Positions 27,312 to 35,540 of a DNA stretch of 64,000 nucleotides are shown here, one piece after another. The stretch comes from Pseudomonas oryzihabitans NBRC 102199 (lineage in GTDB: Bacteria; Pseudomonadota; Gammaproteobacteria; Pseudomonadales; Pseudomonadaceae). Both the position numbers and the translations under genes were made by a program. The number at the start of each line of letters is the position of its first letter. The first letter of the stretch is position 1. Below the pieces are notes generated by a model that had not been told where the DNA came from, searched no databases, and saw nothing but the letters and a program-made list of their open reading frames with translations. The stretch lies in contig NZ_BBIT01000019.1 of assembly GCF_000730625.1 (NCBI RefSeq), positions 124,001 through 188,000 of the forward strand. Direction: 5' to 3'.

Positions 27312-27352
27312 GTAGGAGCGGCCGTAGCGGCGGACCGCCATGGCCGCGATAA
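27312..27352 (+). repeat. Third REP-like element, expanded
   Basis: It begins GTAGGAGCGGCC and ends ATGGCCGCGATAA like its neighbours, but has 15 extra bases in the middle (GTAGCGGCGGACCGC-type insertion). It lies 31 bases from the REP pair and just before the end of the PIG3 gene. Confidence 0.75.
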
Positions 27353-27367
27353 CCCTGGCCGTGGGTG

Positions 27368-28330
27368 CTACTCCAGCCCTTCGTCCAGCACCAGCACCAC
27401 CTTGCCGTTCACCTCGTTGCTTTCCAGGGCGGCAAAGGCGGCTTCGGCGTTCTGGGCGGCGAAGCGGCGTTCCAGGTTGACGTTCAGCTTGCCTTCGGCG
27501 AACAGCGGCCACACCTTGGCCTCCAGGGATCTCATGGTCTTGGCCTTGAATTCCACGGATCTGTTGCGCAGCGTCGAGCCGATGATGCGGATGCGCTTGC
27601 CGAGCACCTTGCCCAGATCCATCTCGGCCTGGCGACCGCCCATGAGGCCGATCAGCACCCAGCGTCCGTCCTGGCCCAGCAGATCCAGATTGAGCGACGC
27701 ATAGTTCGCGCCGACCGGATCGAGGATGACGTGGAAGGGGGCGAAATCGCGCAGCCCTTCCAGATCGGTCTTGCGCAGCACCCCGCCCTCGGCACCGAGG
27801 CGCTCGCAATGCGCCAGGCGATCCTGGGAGCCGACGCTGACCCAGCAGGGATTACCGAAGGCCTTGCACAGCTGGATGGCGGCCGAGCCGACGCCGCTGG
27901 CGCCGGCATGCAGCAGTACCTTTTCGCCCGGCTGCAGTGCGGCCAGATCGAACAGGTTGCTCCAGGCAGTCGCCCAGACCTCGGGCAGCGCCGCGGCCTC
28001 AATCAGCGACAGGCCTTCCGGCACTGAGGCCGCCTGACGCCCGTCCACCACCACCTCGCTGGCCATGCCACCGCCAGCCAGCAGCGCGCAGACGCGGTCA
28101 CCGACCTGCCAGCGCGAATCCGCAGTGGTCTCGCTGACCACCCCGGCACATTCGAGGCCCAGGGTCGCCGGCGCGCCGGGCGGCGGCGGATAGTTGCCCG
28201 CCAGCTGCAGCAGGTCCGCGCGGTTGAGACCGGCAGCCGCCACCTTGATGCGAATTTCCCCAGGCGCCAGCGCGCGCGCGCTCAGTGACTGCCATTCCAG
28301 TTGCCCTTCGATACCTTGCAATGCGTTCAC
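27368..28330 (-). CDS. NAD(P)H quinone oxidoreductase, PIG3 family (zinc-free MDR)
   Basis: 320 residues of the medium-chain dehydrogenase/reductase fold. Family signs: NRADLLQLAGNYPPPPGAP (~39-57), GLECAGVV, and the nucleotide-binding HAGASGVGSAAIQL (~140-153). Zinc-binding cysteines are absent. It probably reduces quinones or alkenals with NADPH. The start is GTG at 28330 because GGAGG lies 5 bases upstream; an in-frame frame up to 28423 lacks this. Divergent from prc, as PA3256/PA3257 in PAO1 (memory). Confidence 0.87.
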   Translation of the reverse strand: MNALQGIEGQLEWQSLSARALAPGEIRIKVAAAGLNRADLLQLAGNYPPPPGAPATLGLECAGVVSETTADSRWQVGDRVCALLAGGGMASEVVVDGRQAASVPEGLSLIEAAALPEVWATAWSNLFDLAALQPGEKVLLHAGASGVGSAAIQLCKAFGNPCWVSVGSQDRLAHCERLGAEGGVLRKTDLEGLRDFAPFHVILDPVGANYASLNLDLLGQDGRWVLIGLMGGRQAEMDLGKVLGKRIRIIGSTLRNRSVEFKAKTMRSLEAKVWPLFAEGKLNVNLERRFAAQNAEAAFAALESNEVNGKVVLVLDEGLE

Positions 28331-28567
28331 GGTGCCTCCATAGTGGCTCAGGCTTTGACGAAAAGCGCCTGCGCCGGCGGGTTCTGCGGGAGTCGAGCGG
28401 ACCGGAAGACGCGGGGCTGTCACAGCCTTCCCCTCCGATCGCCGCTACCCTTAAGACCGCCGTCAGACGACTTTCGTCAGCGCCCGTCATACTTCCCCTG
28501 GCCGCGGAACCGCCCGGGCCGGGAAGGGCCTATAGCCTATTCCTTTCCGTGCATTAGTCGAATACAC
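28331..28567. promoter_or_regulatory. Divergent intergenic region between the PIG3 gene and prc
   Basis: About 237 bases must hold both promoters. I see no convincing -35/-10 pair or sigma-E (GAACTT) box. Just before prc the sequence TATAGCCTATTC could contribute a -10. The ribosome site of prc is weak. Confidence 0.35.
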
Positions 28568-30649
28568 ATGAAGCAGCTCTTGTCCCGTACCGCCCTCGTT
28601 GTCCTGCTTGGCGTCAGCGCAACGCCCCTCTTCGCCAAGCCCAACGCGCCGGTAGGCGCCGAGAAACTGCAACCCGATCGCGACCAGGTCATCGCCAGCC
28701 TCAACATCGTCGAGCTGCTCAAGCGGCACCACTACAGCAAGCCGCCGCTCAACGATGCCCAGTCGATCAAGATCTACGACAGCTATCTGAAGATGCTTGA
28801 TCCCGGCCGGCTGTATTTCAATGCCGCCGACATTCGCGAATTCGACGCCTCGCGGACCCGCTTCGACGACTACCTCAAGCAGGGTAACCTCGAACCGGGC
28901 TTCGCCATCTACCGTCGTTATGCCCAGCGCATGACCGAGCGGCTGAACTACGGCCTGGGCCTGCTCAACGCCGGCATCGGCAAGCTCGACTTCACCGTCG
29001 ACGAATCCTTCAACACCAATCGCGAGAAGGCGGCCTGGCCGGCGGACACCGCTGCGCTGGACGATCTCTGGCACCGCAAGCTCAAGGACGAGGTCCTGCG
29101 CCTGCGCCTGTCCGGCAAGACCGATCAGCAGATCCAGCAGCAGCTGACCAAGAGATACAAGAATCAACTGGCACGGCTCAACCAGACCCGCAGCGAAGAC
29201 GTCTTCCAGACCTACATCAACGCCTTCGCCGAGTCCTACGACCCGCACACCCAGTATCTCTCCCCGGAAAGCGCGGAAAACTTCGACATCAACATGAGCC
29301 TGTCGCTGGAAGGCATCGGCGCAGTGTTGCAGAACGACAACGACTACGTGCAGATCCTGCGCCTGGTACCGGCCGGCCCGGCCGACAAGTCGAAGCAGAT
29401 CGCCCCGGCGGACAAGATCGTCGGCGTCGCCCAGGGCGACGGCGAGATGGTCGACGTCATCGGCTGGCGGCTGGACGAGGTGGTCAAGCTGATCCGCGGA
29501 CCCAAGGGCTCCAAGGTCCGCCTGGAGGTCATCCCGGCGAGCAATGCGCCGAACGACCAGAAGACCAAGATCGTCACCATCACCCGCGAAGCGGTCAAGC
29601 TCGAAGAGCAGGCGGCGCAGAAGCACGTGATCGACGTGCCCCACGAGGGCAAGCACTACAAGCTCGGCGTGATCGACGTACCGGCCTTCTATCTGGACTT
29701 CAAGGCCTATCGCGCCGGCGACCCGAACTACAAGAGCACCACGCGTGACGTGAAGAAGCTCATCGGCGAGCTGCAGAAGGAAAAGGTCGATGGCATCGTC
29801 CTGGACCTGCGCAACAACGGCGGCGGCTCGCTGCAGGAAGCCACCGAACTGACCGGGCTGTTCATCGACCAGGGTCCCACCGTGCTGGTGCGCAATGGCG
29901 ACGGCAAGGTCGAGGTGCTGGCCGACGACGAAGGCGGCGCCTTCTACAAGGGCCCGCTGACCGTGCTGGTCAATCGCCTGTCCGCCTCAGCCTCGGAGAT
30001 CTTCGCCGGCGCCATGCAGGACTATCACCGGGCGCTGATCGTCGGCGGCCAGACCTTCGGCAAGGGCACCGTCCAGACCATCCAGCCGCTCAACCATGGC
30101 GAGCTGAAGCTGACCATCGCCAAGTTCTACCGCGTCTCCGGCCAGAGCACCCAGCACCAGGGTGTACTGCCGGACATCGACTATCCGGCGGTGGTGGACA
30201 CCAAGCAGATCGGCGAGAGCGCCCTGCCCGACTCCATGCCCTGGGACACCATCGCCCCGGCGGTGACCGGTCTGAGCAATCCCTTCGCCAACTACCTGCC
30301 GGAACTGGTCAAGCGCCATGACGTGCGGGTGCAGAAGGATCCCGACTTCATCTTTGCCCGCGAGCGCCTGAAGCTGGCCCAGGAACTGGCGGCGGATACC
30401 ACCGTCAGCCTCGACGAGAAGAAGCGCCGCGCCGAGCAGACCGCGCTGGACGAGCGCCAGCTGGCCATGGAAAACCAGCGTCGCAAGGGCAAGGGCGAAG
30501 CCCCGCTCAAGGAGCTGAAGAAGATCGACGAGGACAACCCGGCGATCGACGACGACAAGACCAAGCCGCAGGACGACGCCTATCTCATGGAGTCCGGCCA
30601 TGTGCTGCTGGACTACCTGGACCTGAGCCAGACGCCGCCCAAGCGCTGA
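28568..30649 (+). CDS. prc: Tail-specific periplasmic protease Prc
   Basis: 693 residues with a signal peptide (MKQLLSRTALVVLLGVSATP, cleavage near LFAKP). N-terminal helical part (~30-220), PDZ domain (~225-320), then the S41 core with GIVLDLRNNGGGSLQEA, catalytic Ser in LSASASEIF (~473-481) and catalytic Lys in GGQTFGKGTVQ (~493-503). It cleaves proteins at the C-terminus in the periplasm. In P. aeruginosa the homologue (AlgO) degrades truncated MucA and so affects alginate. The start at 28568 is the only ATG giving a signal peptide. Ends before a strong terminator. Confidence 0.95.
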   Translation: MKQLLSRTALVVLLGVSATPLFAKPNAPVGAEKLQPDRDQVIASLNIVELLKRHHYSKPPLNDAQSIKIYDSYLKMLDPGRLYFNAADIREFDASRTRFDDYLKQGNLEPGFAIYRRYAQRMTERLNYGLGLLNAGIGKLDFTVDESFNTNREKAAWPADTAALDDLWHRKLKDEVLRLRLSGKTDQQIQQQLTKRYKNQLARLNQTRSEDVFQTYINAFAESYDPHTQYLSPESAENFDINMSLSLEGIGAVLQNDNDYVQILRLVPAGPADKSKQIAPADKIVGVAQGDGEMVDVIGWRLDEVVKLIRGPKGSKVRLEVIPASNAPNDQKTKIVTITREAVKLEEQAAQKHVIDVPHEGKHYKLGVIDVPAFYLDFKAYRAGDPNYKSTTRDVKKLIGELQKEKVDGIVLDLRNNGGGSLQEATELTGLFIDQGPTVLVRNGDGKVEVLADDEGGAFYKGPLTVLVNRLSASASEIFAGAMQDYHRALIVGGQTFGKGTVQTIQPLNHGELKLTIAKFYRVSGQSTQHQGVLPDIDYPAVVDTKQIGESALPDSMPWDTIAPAVTGLSNPFANYLPELVKRHDVRVQKDPDFIFARERLKLAQELAADTTVSLDEKKRRAEQTALDERQLAMENQRRKGKGEAPLKELKKIDEDNPAIDDDKTKPQDDAYLMESGHVLLDYLDLSQTPPKR

Positions 30650-30675
30650 CATCAAAACGTCACATCTCTGTCGTG

Positions 30676-30714
30676 AAATGCCCGGGGGTCGCCACCTGCG
30701 ACCCCCGGGCATTT
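30676..30714 (+). terminator. Strong terminator between prc and the EAL-GGDEF gene
   Basis: A perfect 17-bp stem (left arm 30676-30692, right arm 30698-30714) with loop CACCT, followed by TCGTTT. The arms begin AAATGCCCGG and are mostly G+C. Confidence 0.85.
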
Positions 30715-30741
30715 TCGTTTCCGGGTTCCTGCAGGCTTATC

Positions 30742-32487
30742 ATGACGCTTAACGACCAGGCTGGGGTGTTGGATCGCATTCTCGCCAACCGCGAGTTGCA
30801 TTCGCTCTTTCAACCCATAGTGTCCTTGAGCGAGCGACGCATCCTCGGCTACGAGGCGCTCATTCGCGGCGCCTCGAATACCCCGCTGCAATCCCCCCTG
30901 CCCCTCTATGCCACCGCCCGCCAGGCCGGTCGCCTGTCCGAACTGGAAATCGCCGCACGCCAGCAGTCCTGCCAGACCTTTCGCGAGCTGGCGCTGGATG
31001 GCCTGCTGTTTCTCAACGTCTGTCCGGAAACCCTGCTGGAACCGGCGCACCAGTCGGGCCAGACCCTCAAGCTACTGCAGCGCCTGGGTCTCTCCCCGGC
31101 GCAGGTGGTGATCGAGCTCACCGAGCAGGCGCCCATCGATGACTTCGCGCTGCTGGCCACCGCCCTGCACCACTACCGCGCTATGGGCTTTTCCATCGCC
31201 CTCGACGACCTAGGCGCCGGCTATTCCAGTCTCAGGCGCTGGTCGGAATTGCGCCCGGACTTCGTCAAGATCGATCGCCACTTCATCGAGTCCATCCACC
31301 GCGATGCGGTGAAGCGCGAATTCGTCGGCTCCATCCTGAAGATGGCCGAAGCCTCGCGCGCCCAGGTGATCGCCGAAGGCATCGAGACCCACGAAGAGCT
31401 CTCGACCCTGGCGAACATGGGCGTGGATCTGGTCCAGGGCTATCTGCTGGGTCGACCGACCGCCGCCCCACCGCGCGAGATCCAGACCCTGCTGCCGGTG
31501 ATGGAAGTCCGCAGTTCCGAGCTTGCCGAAGAATCGACCACCGTTGCCAGTCTCAGGGTCGAGCAGGTCGCGGTCGGCCAGGACATGCTCATTCCCGAAG
31601 TGCTGGAGCGTTTCCGCCTGCAGCCGAGCCTCAACACCCTGGCGGTGGTGGACGAAGACGATCGCCCGGTGGGCATCGTCCACCATCACGAACTGAGTTC
31701 GGCGCTGCTCAAGCCCTTCGCCCACGAGGTGTTCGCGCGCAAGCCCATCGCCCGACTGATGAGCCAGGACTTCCTGGCGACCGAATCCGGCCAGTCGCTG
31801 CAGCAGGTCAGCCGCCTGCTCACCGCCCGGGCACGCCAGCGCATCGAAGAGGATTTCATCATCACCGAAGGCGGTCGCTATGTCGGCGTCGGACGGGTGA
31901 TGGACGTGCTGCGCCTGATTACCGAACAGCGCATCCAGCAGGCCAAGCATGCCAACCCCCTCACCCAGCTGCCCGGTAACGTGCCCATCCAGCAGTGCCT
32001 GACCCGGCTGCTGGATCAGCAGCGCGAAGCCGTGGTCTGCTACGTCGACATCGACGGCTTCAAGCCCTTCAACGACCTCTATGGCTACGCCAAGGGCGAC
32101 GAGGTCTTGCTCTGCCTGGCGCAGACCCTGTCCGAGCGCCTGGATCCACAGCAGGACTTCGTCGGCCACATTGGCGGTGACGACTTCCTGGTGGTGCTGG
32201 GGTCGGCGGACTGGCGGCGCCGTCTCAATGGCCTGATGGCGGCCTTCCAGGAGCGCTGCCGACATTTCTATCGCAGCGAGCACCTGGAGGCCGGCTGTTT
32301 CCTGGCCTACGACAGGGACGGCCGCCGGCGCGAGTATCCGCTGCTGTCGCTGTCCTTGGGGGTGGTGGAACTGGACCGGGAGGCCGGCCAGCGGGTGGAT
32401 GCCAGCGGGGTGGCGGCGCTGGCCTCGGAGGCCAAGCGCAATGCCAAGAGGGTGCCCGGCTACAGCCTGCACCTGATGCGGGCCTGA
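30742..32487 (+). CDS. EAL-CBS-GGDEF cyclic-di-GMP signalling protein
   Basis: 581 residues, no membrane segment. The EAL phosphodiesterase domain (~10-250) keeps its active-site set: YEALIRG, FLNVCPE, VIELTEQ, ALDDLGAGYSS, FVKIDRHF, AEGIETHEE and QGYLLGRP. A CBS pair (~275-400; one part is NTLAVVDEDDRPVGIVHHHEL) may sense nucleotides. The C-terminal cyclase domain (~410-581) has GGDDF instead of GGDEF, and PQQD at the usual RxxD I-site. I infer mainly c-di-GMP degradation, possibly with regulatory nucleotide binding by the GGDDF part. The PAO1 counterpart is probably PA3258 (memory). Confidence 0.9.
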   Translation: MTLNDQAGVLDRILANRELHSLFQPIVSLSERRILGYEALIRGASNTPLQSPLPLYATARQAGRLSELEIAARQQSCQTFRELALDGLLFLNVCPETLLEPAHQSGQTLKLLQRLGLSPAQVVIELTEQAPIDDFALLATALHHYRAMGFSIALDDLGAGYSSLRRWSELRPDFVKIDRHFIESIHRDAVKREFVGSILKMAEASRAQVIAEGIETHEELSTLANMGVDLVQGYLLGRPTAAPPREIQTLLPVMEVRSSELAEESTTVASLRVEQVAVGQDMLIPEVLERFRLQPSLNTLAVVDEDDRPVGIVHHHELSSALLKPFAHEVFARKPIARLMSQDFLATESGQSLQQVSRLLTARARQRIEEDFIITEGGRYVGVGRVMDVLRLITEQRIQQAKHANPLTQLPGNVPIQQCLTRLLDQQREAVVCYVDIDGFKPFNDLYGYAKGDEVLLCLAQTLSERLDPQQDFVGHIGGDDFLVVLGSADWRRRLNGLMAAFQERCRHFYRSEHLEAGCFLAYDRDGRRREYPLLSLSLGVVELDREAGQRVDASGVAALASEAKRNAKRVPGYSLHLMRA

Positions 32488-32490
32488 CGC

Positions 32491-32871
32491 CTATTCCTGG
32501 CGATGGTCGGGGTAGCGGTGATCGAACACCCGGGTCACCTCGGCCGCATGCCAGCTGATGGCGTCGGTGACTGGCGGCGAACCTTCCAGGGCGCCCAGGC
32601 GCAGGGCACAGTCGAAGAAACCTTCACGGGGGATACGCGTACCGCTCTGGCTGACCACCAGGGCACTGCGCAATGGCCGCCCCTCACGACGGTCGAGGGC
32701 GGCCAGATACTCTAGCGCCGTGGTCAGGGTCACCATCGCCGGCTGGGGCAGCCCCAGCCGTTCGATCACCGAGCGGTAGGTCAGGAGACTGCGGCTGCGC
32801 CGCGCGCTCTCCAGTTCATCCAGCAAGGCCAGCCAGTGCTGGCGACTGATGCGTACGCTCAAATCGCTCAA
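32491..32871 (-). CDS. Conserved hypothetical protein
   Basis: 126 residues, soluble and mostly helical at the N-terminus (MSDLSVRISRQHWLALLDELESAR). The later part has SALVVSQSGTRIPREGFFDCA and a C-terminal HHR-like acidic-basic tail. No family recognised. The start codon overlaps the stop of the DUF1232 gene (ATGA), so the two are expressed together. Converges with the EAL-GGDEF gene with 3 bases between stops. Confidence 0.75.
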   Translation of the reverse strand: MSDLSVRISRQHWLALLDELESARRSRSLLTYRSVIERLGLPQPAMVTLTTALEYLAALDRREGRPLRSALVVSQSGTRIPREGFFDCALRLGALEGSPPVTDAISWHAAEVTRVFDHRYPDHRQE

Positions 32872-33332
32872 TCCCGCAACTGATCGAGGGCGACGCCGGG
32901 CGCCGGCCGCTCGTGCTTGTCGGGCAGGGCCGCCAGGGCCGCCTGCTGGCTCGCGGTGCGGTTGGCGCGCCAGGCCCGAAAGCCGTCCAGCTCATCGCTG
33001 CAGGCCTTGCCGACCCAGGCCAGCACGGCGAGGTCGTCGAACAGACCGAACATGGGCACCCAGTCGGGAATGAGATCGATGGGCAGCAAGAAGTAGACCA
33101 GACCGCCGGCGACGGTCAGCAGCGTCTTGCGACTCACGCCGCGGTATTCGCCTCGCCACCAGGCCAGCAACAGCTGATGGAACAGACTCAGGGTGTCGCG
33201 GGCCTCGCCCAGCTTGAGGCCGCGCTTGCTGGTCTTGCGCGCTACGCCGAGCAACAACGCGGGCAGGCGGCCACGGATCAGCAGGCGCTGGGCGATACCA
33301 AGGTAGCGATCAAAATTCTTCGGCGGCTTCAT
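32868..33332 (-). CDS. YkvA/DUF1232 family membrane protein
   Basis: 154 residues. The DUF1232 core is visible: VYFLLPIDLIPDWVPMFGL (~74-92) followed by DDLAVLAWVGKAC. One or two membrane-associated segments are likely. Biochemical role unknown for the family. ATG 33332 is preferred because GAGG sits 5 bases upstream; a GTG two codons earlier is the alternative. Translationally coupled to the following hypothetical gene. Confidence 0.85.
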   Translation of the reverse strand: MKPPKNFDRYLGIAQRLLIRGRLPALLLGVARKTSKRGLKLGEARDTLSLFHQLLLAWWRGEYRGVSRKTLLTVAGGLVYFLLPIDLIPDWVPMFGLFDDLAVLAWVGKACSDELDGFRAWRANRTASQQAALAALPDKHERPAPGVALDQLRD

Positions 33333-33441
33333 GGACACCTCGAGCAGGAGAGAGCATTGGCCAGAGACCCGTAAACCACAGGTCTTTGCGCCCTTGCTTG
33401 GATCGCACCGCTGCGGCAGGGTTTCCCGCCGTCCAATGTAA

Positions 33442-33464
33442 AACGCCCTGCTAGGCAGGGCGTT
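33442..33464. terminator. Terminator after the FKBP gene
   Basis: A 10-bp perfect inverted repeat AACGCCCTGC/GCAGGGCGTT with a 3-base loop (TAG). On the minus strand it is followed by TTACATT, 19 bases after the FKBP stop. It may also insulate the divergent side. Confidence 0.8.
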
Positions 33465-33482
33465 CGGTACAAAGAGTGCGGC

Positions 33483-34256
33483 TTACTTCTTGGCCGGAGC
33501 CTTTTCGGCAGCGGCCGGCGCCTCGGCAGCCGGAGCGGCCGGAGCGTCTTCGGCGTCCGCGGCAGCGGCGTCCTTGATGCCGAGCAGTTCCAGGTCGAAC
33601 ACCAGCACGGAATTGGCCGGGATCGCCGGGCTCGGGCTCTGGGCGCCGTAGGCCAGCTCGGAGGGGATGTACAGCTTGATCTTCTCGCCGACGTGCATCA
33701 GTTGCAGCGCCTCGACCCAGCCCGGAATCACGCCGTTGACCGGCAGGTCGATCGGGGTGCCACGCTTGATGGAGCTGTCGAACACGGTGCCGTCGACCAG
33801 CTTGCCCTCGTAGTGCACGGTGACCACGTCGGTGGGCTTGGGCTGCGGGCCATCGGCCTTCTTGACCACTTCATACTGCAGGCCGGAAGCGGTGGTGATC
33901 ACGCCAGGCTTCTTGCCGTTCTCTTCGAGAAACTTCTTGCCGGCCTTGGCGTTGTCTTCGCTGACCTTGGTCATCTTCTCTTCGGCGCGCTTCTGCAGGG
34001 CGGCGAAGGCTTCGGTCAGCTGCTGATCGGTCAGCTTCTGGTCCTTCTTGCCGACGGCGTCCTCGATACCCAGGGCGACGGCCTTGGGATCCAGGTCGTC
34101 GATGCCTTCCTGGGCCAGGCTCTTGCCCATGTTCAGGCCAATGCCGTAGGACGCCTTCTGGGCCGGGCTTTCCAGCTCGACCTTGGGCTTGGAGTCGCAG
34201 CCGCTCAGAACCAGACCCACCAGGGCCACCGCTGCTGCCAACCGATACTGTTTCAT
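33483..34256 (-). CDS. FKBP-type peptidyl-prolyl isomerase lipoprotein
   Basis: 257 residues. The signal peptide ends in a lipobox (LVLSGC, Cys 20), so it is a lipoprotein, most likely facing the periplasm. An N-terminal helical dimerisation domain (~30-115, FkpA/Mip type) precedes the FKBP domain (~120-228) with VHYEGKLVDGTVFDSS, VIPGWVEAL and IPSELAYG. It accelerates proline isomerisation and may act as chaperone. A low-complexity Ala/Pro/Glu/Lys tail (~230-257) is unusual. AAGGAAT ribosome site. The PAO1 counterpart is probably PA3262 (memory). Confidence 0.92.
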   Translation of the reverse strand: MKQYRLAAAVALVGLVLSGCDSKPKVELESPAQKASYGIGLNMGKSLAQEGIDDLDPKAVALGIEDAVGKKDQKLTDQQLTEAFAALQKRAEEKMTKVSEDNAKAGKKFLEENGKKPGVITTASGLQYEVVKKADGPQPKPTDVVTVHYEGKLVDGTVFDSSIKRGTPIDLPVNGVIPGWVEALQLMHVGEKIKLYIPSELAYGAQSPSPAIPANSVLVFDLELLGIKDAAAADAEDAPAAPAAEAPAAAEKAPAKK

Positions 34257-34511
34257 GTTGATTCCTTATCCGTGCGCATTGTGCGCGTTCAAATAACTGA
34301 TCGAGCTTACAAGGAGACCTGCTCGCTTGCCATCGCCAGGCCTCTAAATGGCTGCAAAGGATAAGATTTCAAGCTTATGTCTGCCTGAACATCGCGTGAA
34401 CGAGCGGCGGGCTATCCCTGCGACGTCTTGTCCGGGGTGCCCGGGCAGTGGCGACCGGCGCGACTCCAGGCGCTAAACTAGCGCCTTCTTCAGAGCCTGC
34501 CAGAGACCTCC
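34257..34511. promoter_or_regulatory. Divergent intergenic region
   Basis: 255 bases between the FKBP gene and the small membrane protein gene. A palindrome GCGCATTGTGCGC lies at about 34275-34287 in the FKBP leader. Both promoters must lie here, but none stands out. No additional gene seen. Confidence 0.4.
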
Positions 34512-34802
34512 ATGTTCGAGCCCAACGATCTGAATCGCCCACCTCTCGACCTCGCCCGCGAATCGCGCAAGGCCGGTGGCTACGGCCTGCTGTACTCGGT
34601 GCTGCTGGCGATCGGCATCCTGCTCTATCACCACTGGGTGCCCAGCGCCTTCCCCGGCAGCCTGCTGCAGATGTCCCTGGCACTGCCCATCATCCTGTTC
34701 GCCGGCAGCGCCGTGTACTACCTCACCATGGTGCGCAAGTGCGAGCGTCTGCAGCGCGAGGAAGACGAGAAGGCCGGCAAGGGCAAGGCCAAGCGCCGCT
34801 AG
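34512..34802 (+). CDS. Small two-span membrane protein, hypothetical
   Basis: 96 residues: two hydrophobic segments (~24-40 GYGLLYSVLLAIGILLY; ~52-72) and a strongly charged C-terminal tail (KCERLQREEDEKAGKGKAKRR). The tail suggests a cytoplasmic end. No family recognised. It lies 63 bases upstream of an ABC exporter operon, which it may join. Confidence 0.7.
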   Translation: MFEPNDLNRPPLDLARESRKAGGYGLLYSVLLAIGILLYHHWVPSAFPGSLLQMSLALPIILFAGSAVYYLTMVRKCERLQREEDEKAGKGKAKRR

Positions 34803-34865
34803 CCGCGCTGAACGTCGCCGCCCCCGCCCGGTCGATTGCAGACCACGACCGGCGCTGGAGGCGCG

Positions 34866-35540
34866 ATGCTGACCATCACCGATCTGCACAAGAGTTATCC
34901 GACGCCCCAGGGCCCGCTGCCGGTCCTGCGCGGCGTGGACCTCAGCCTGGCGCGGGGCGCGAGTCTGGCGCTCATGGGCGAATCCGGCAGTGGCAAGAGC
35001 ACCCTGCTGCACCTGGTCGCCGGCCTCGACCGGCCTGACCGAGGCCACATCCAGGCCGCCGGCCAGGCACTCGACAGTCTCAACGAACGGGCCCTGGCCG
35101 CCTGGCGCCGCGAGGGCATCGGGCTGATCTTCCAGCAATTCAATCTGATCGCCAGCCTCACGGTGGCCGACAATCTCGCCTTCCAGGCGCGCCTGGCCGG
35201 GCGCCATGATCCGCGCTGGCAAGCCGAGCTGGCCGAGCGCCTGGGGCTGACCGCCCTGCTGGAGCGCTATCCGGAACAGCTTTCCGGCGGCCAGCAGCAG
35301 CGCGTGGCCCTGGGACGCGCCCTCGCCTCCCGGCCGCCCCTGCTGCTCGCCGACGAACCCACCGGCAATCTCGACGAAGCCAGTGGCGACCAGGCCCTGG
35401 CCCTGCTGCTGGAACTGGTCGCCGAGACCGGCAGCAGCCTGCTGATGGTGACCCACAGCGCGCGCATCGCCAGCCATCTGGATCGCACCCTACAACTGGA
35501 ACGCGGGCGTCTCGGCGACGCAGCCGTGGGCCAGCCATGA
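34866..35540 (+). CDS. ABC transporter ATP-binding protein (LolD/MacB-like)
   Basis: 224 residues. Walker A GESGSGKST (~39-47), signature LSGGQQQRVALGRA, Walker B LLLADEPTGNLD, H-loop MVTHSAR. The sequence is of the MacB/LolD exporter class, matching the FtsX-type permease that follows (4-base overlap). A GGAGG ribosome site precedes ATG 34866. It powers a mechanotransmission-type exporter or envelope lipid/protein handling system. Confidence 0.9.
   Translation: MLTITDLHKSYPTPQGPLPVLRGVDLSLARGASLALMGESGSGKSTLLHLVAGLDRPDRGHIQAAGQALDSLNERALAAWRREGIGLIFQQFNLIASLTVADNLAFQARLAGRHDPRWQAELAERLGLTALLERYPEQLSGGQQQRVALGRALASRPPLLLADEPTGNLDEASGDQALALLLELVAETGSSLLMVTHSARIASHLDRTLQLERGRLGDAAVGQP

Noticed and set aside
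27199-27367. Short insertion sequence or attachment site
   Set aside because: The inverted repeats are explained by REP elements; no transposase frame or target duplication is visible.
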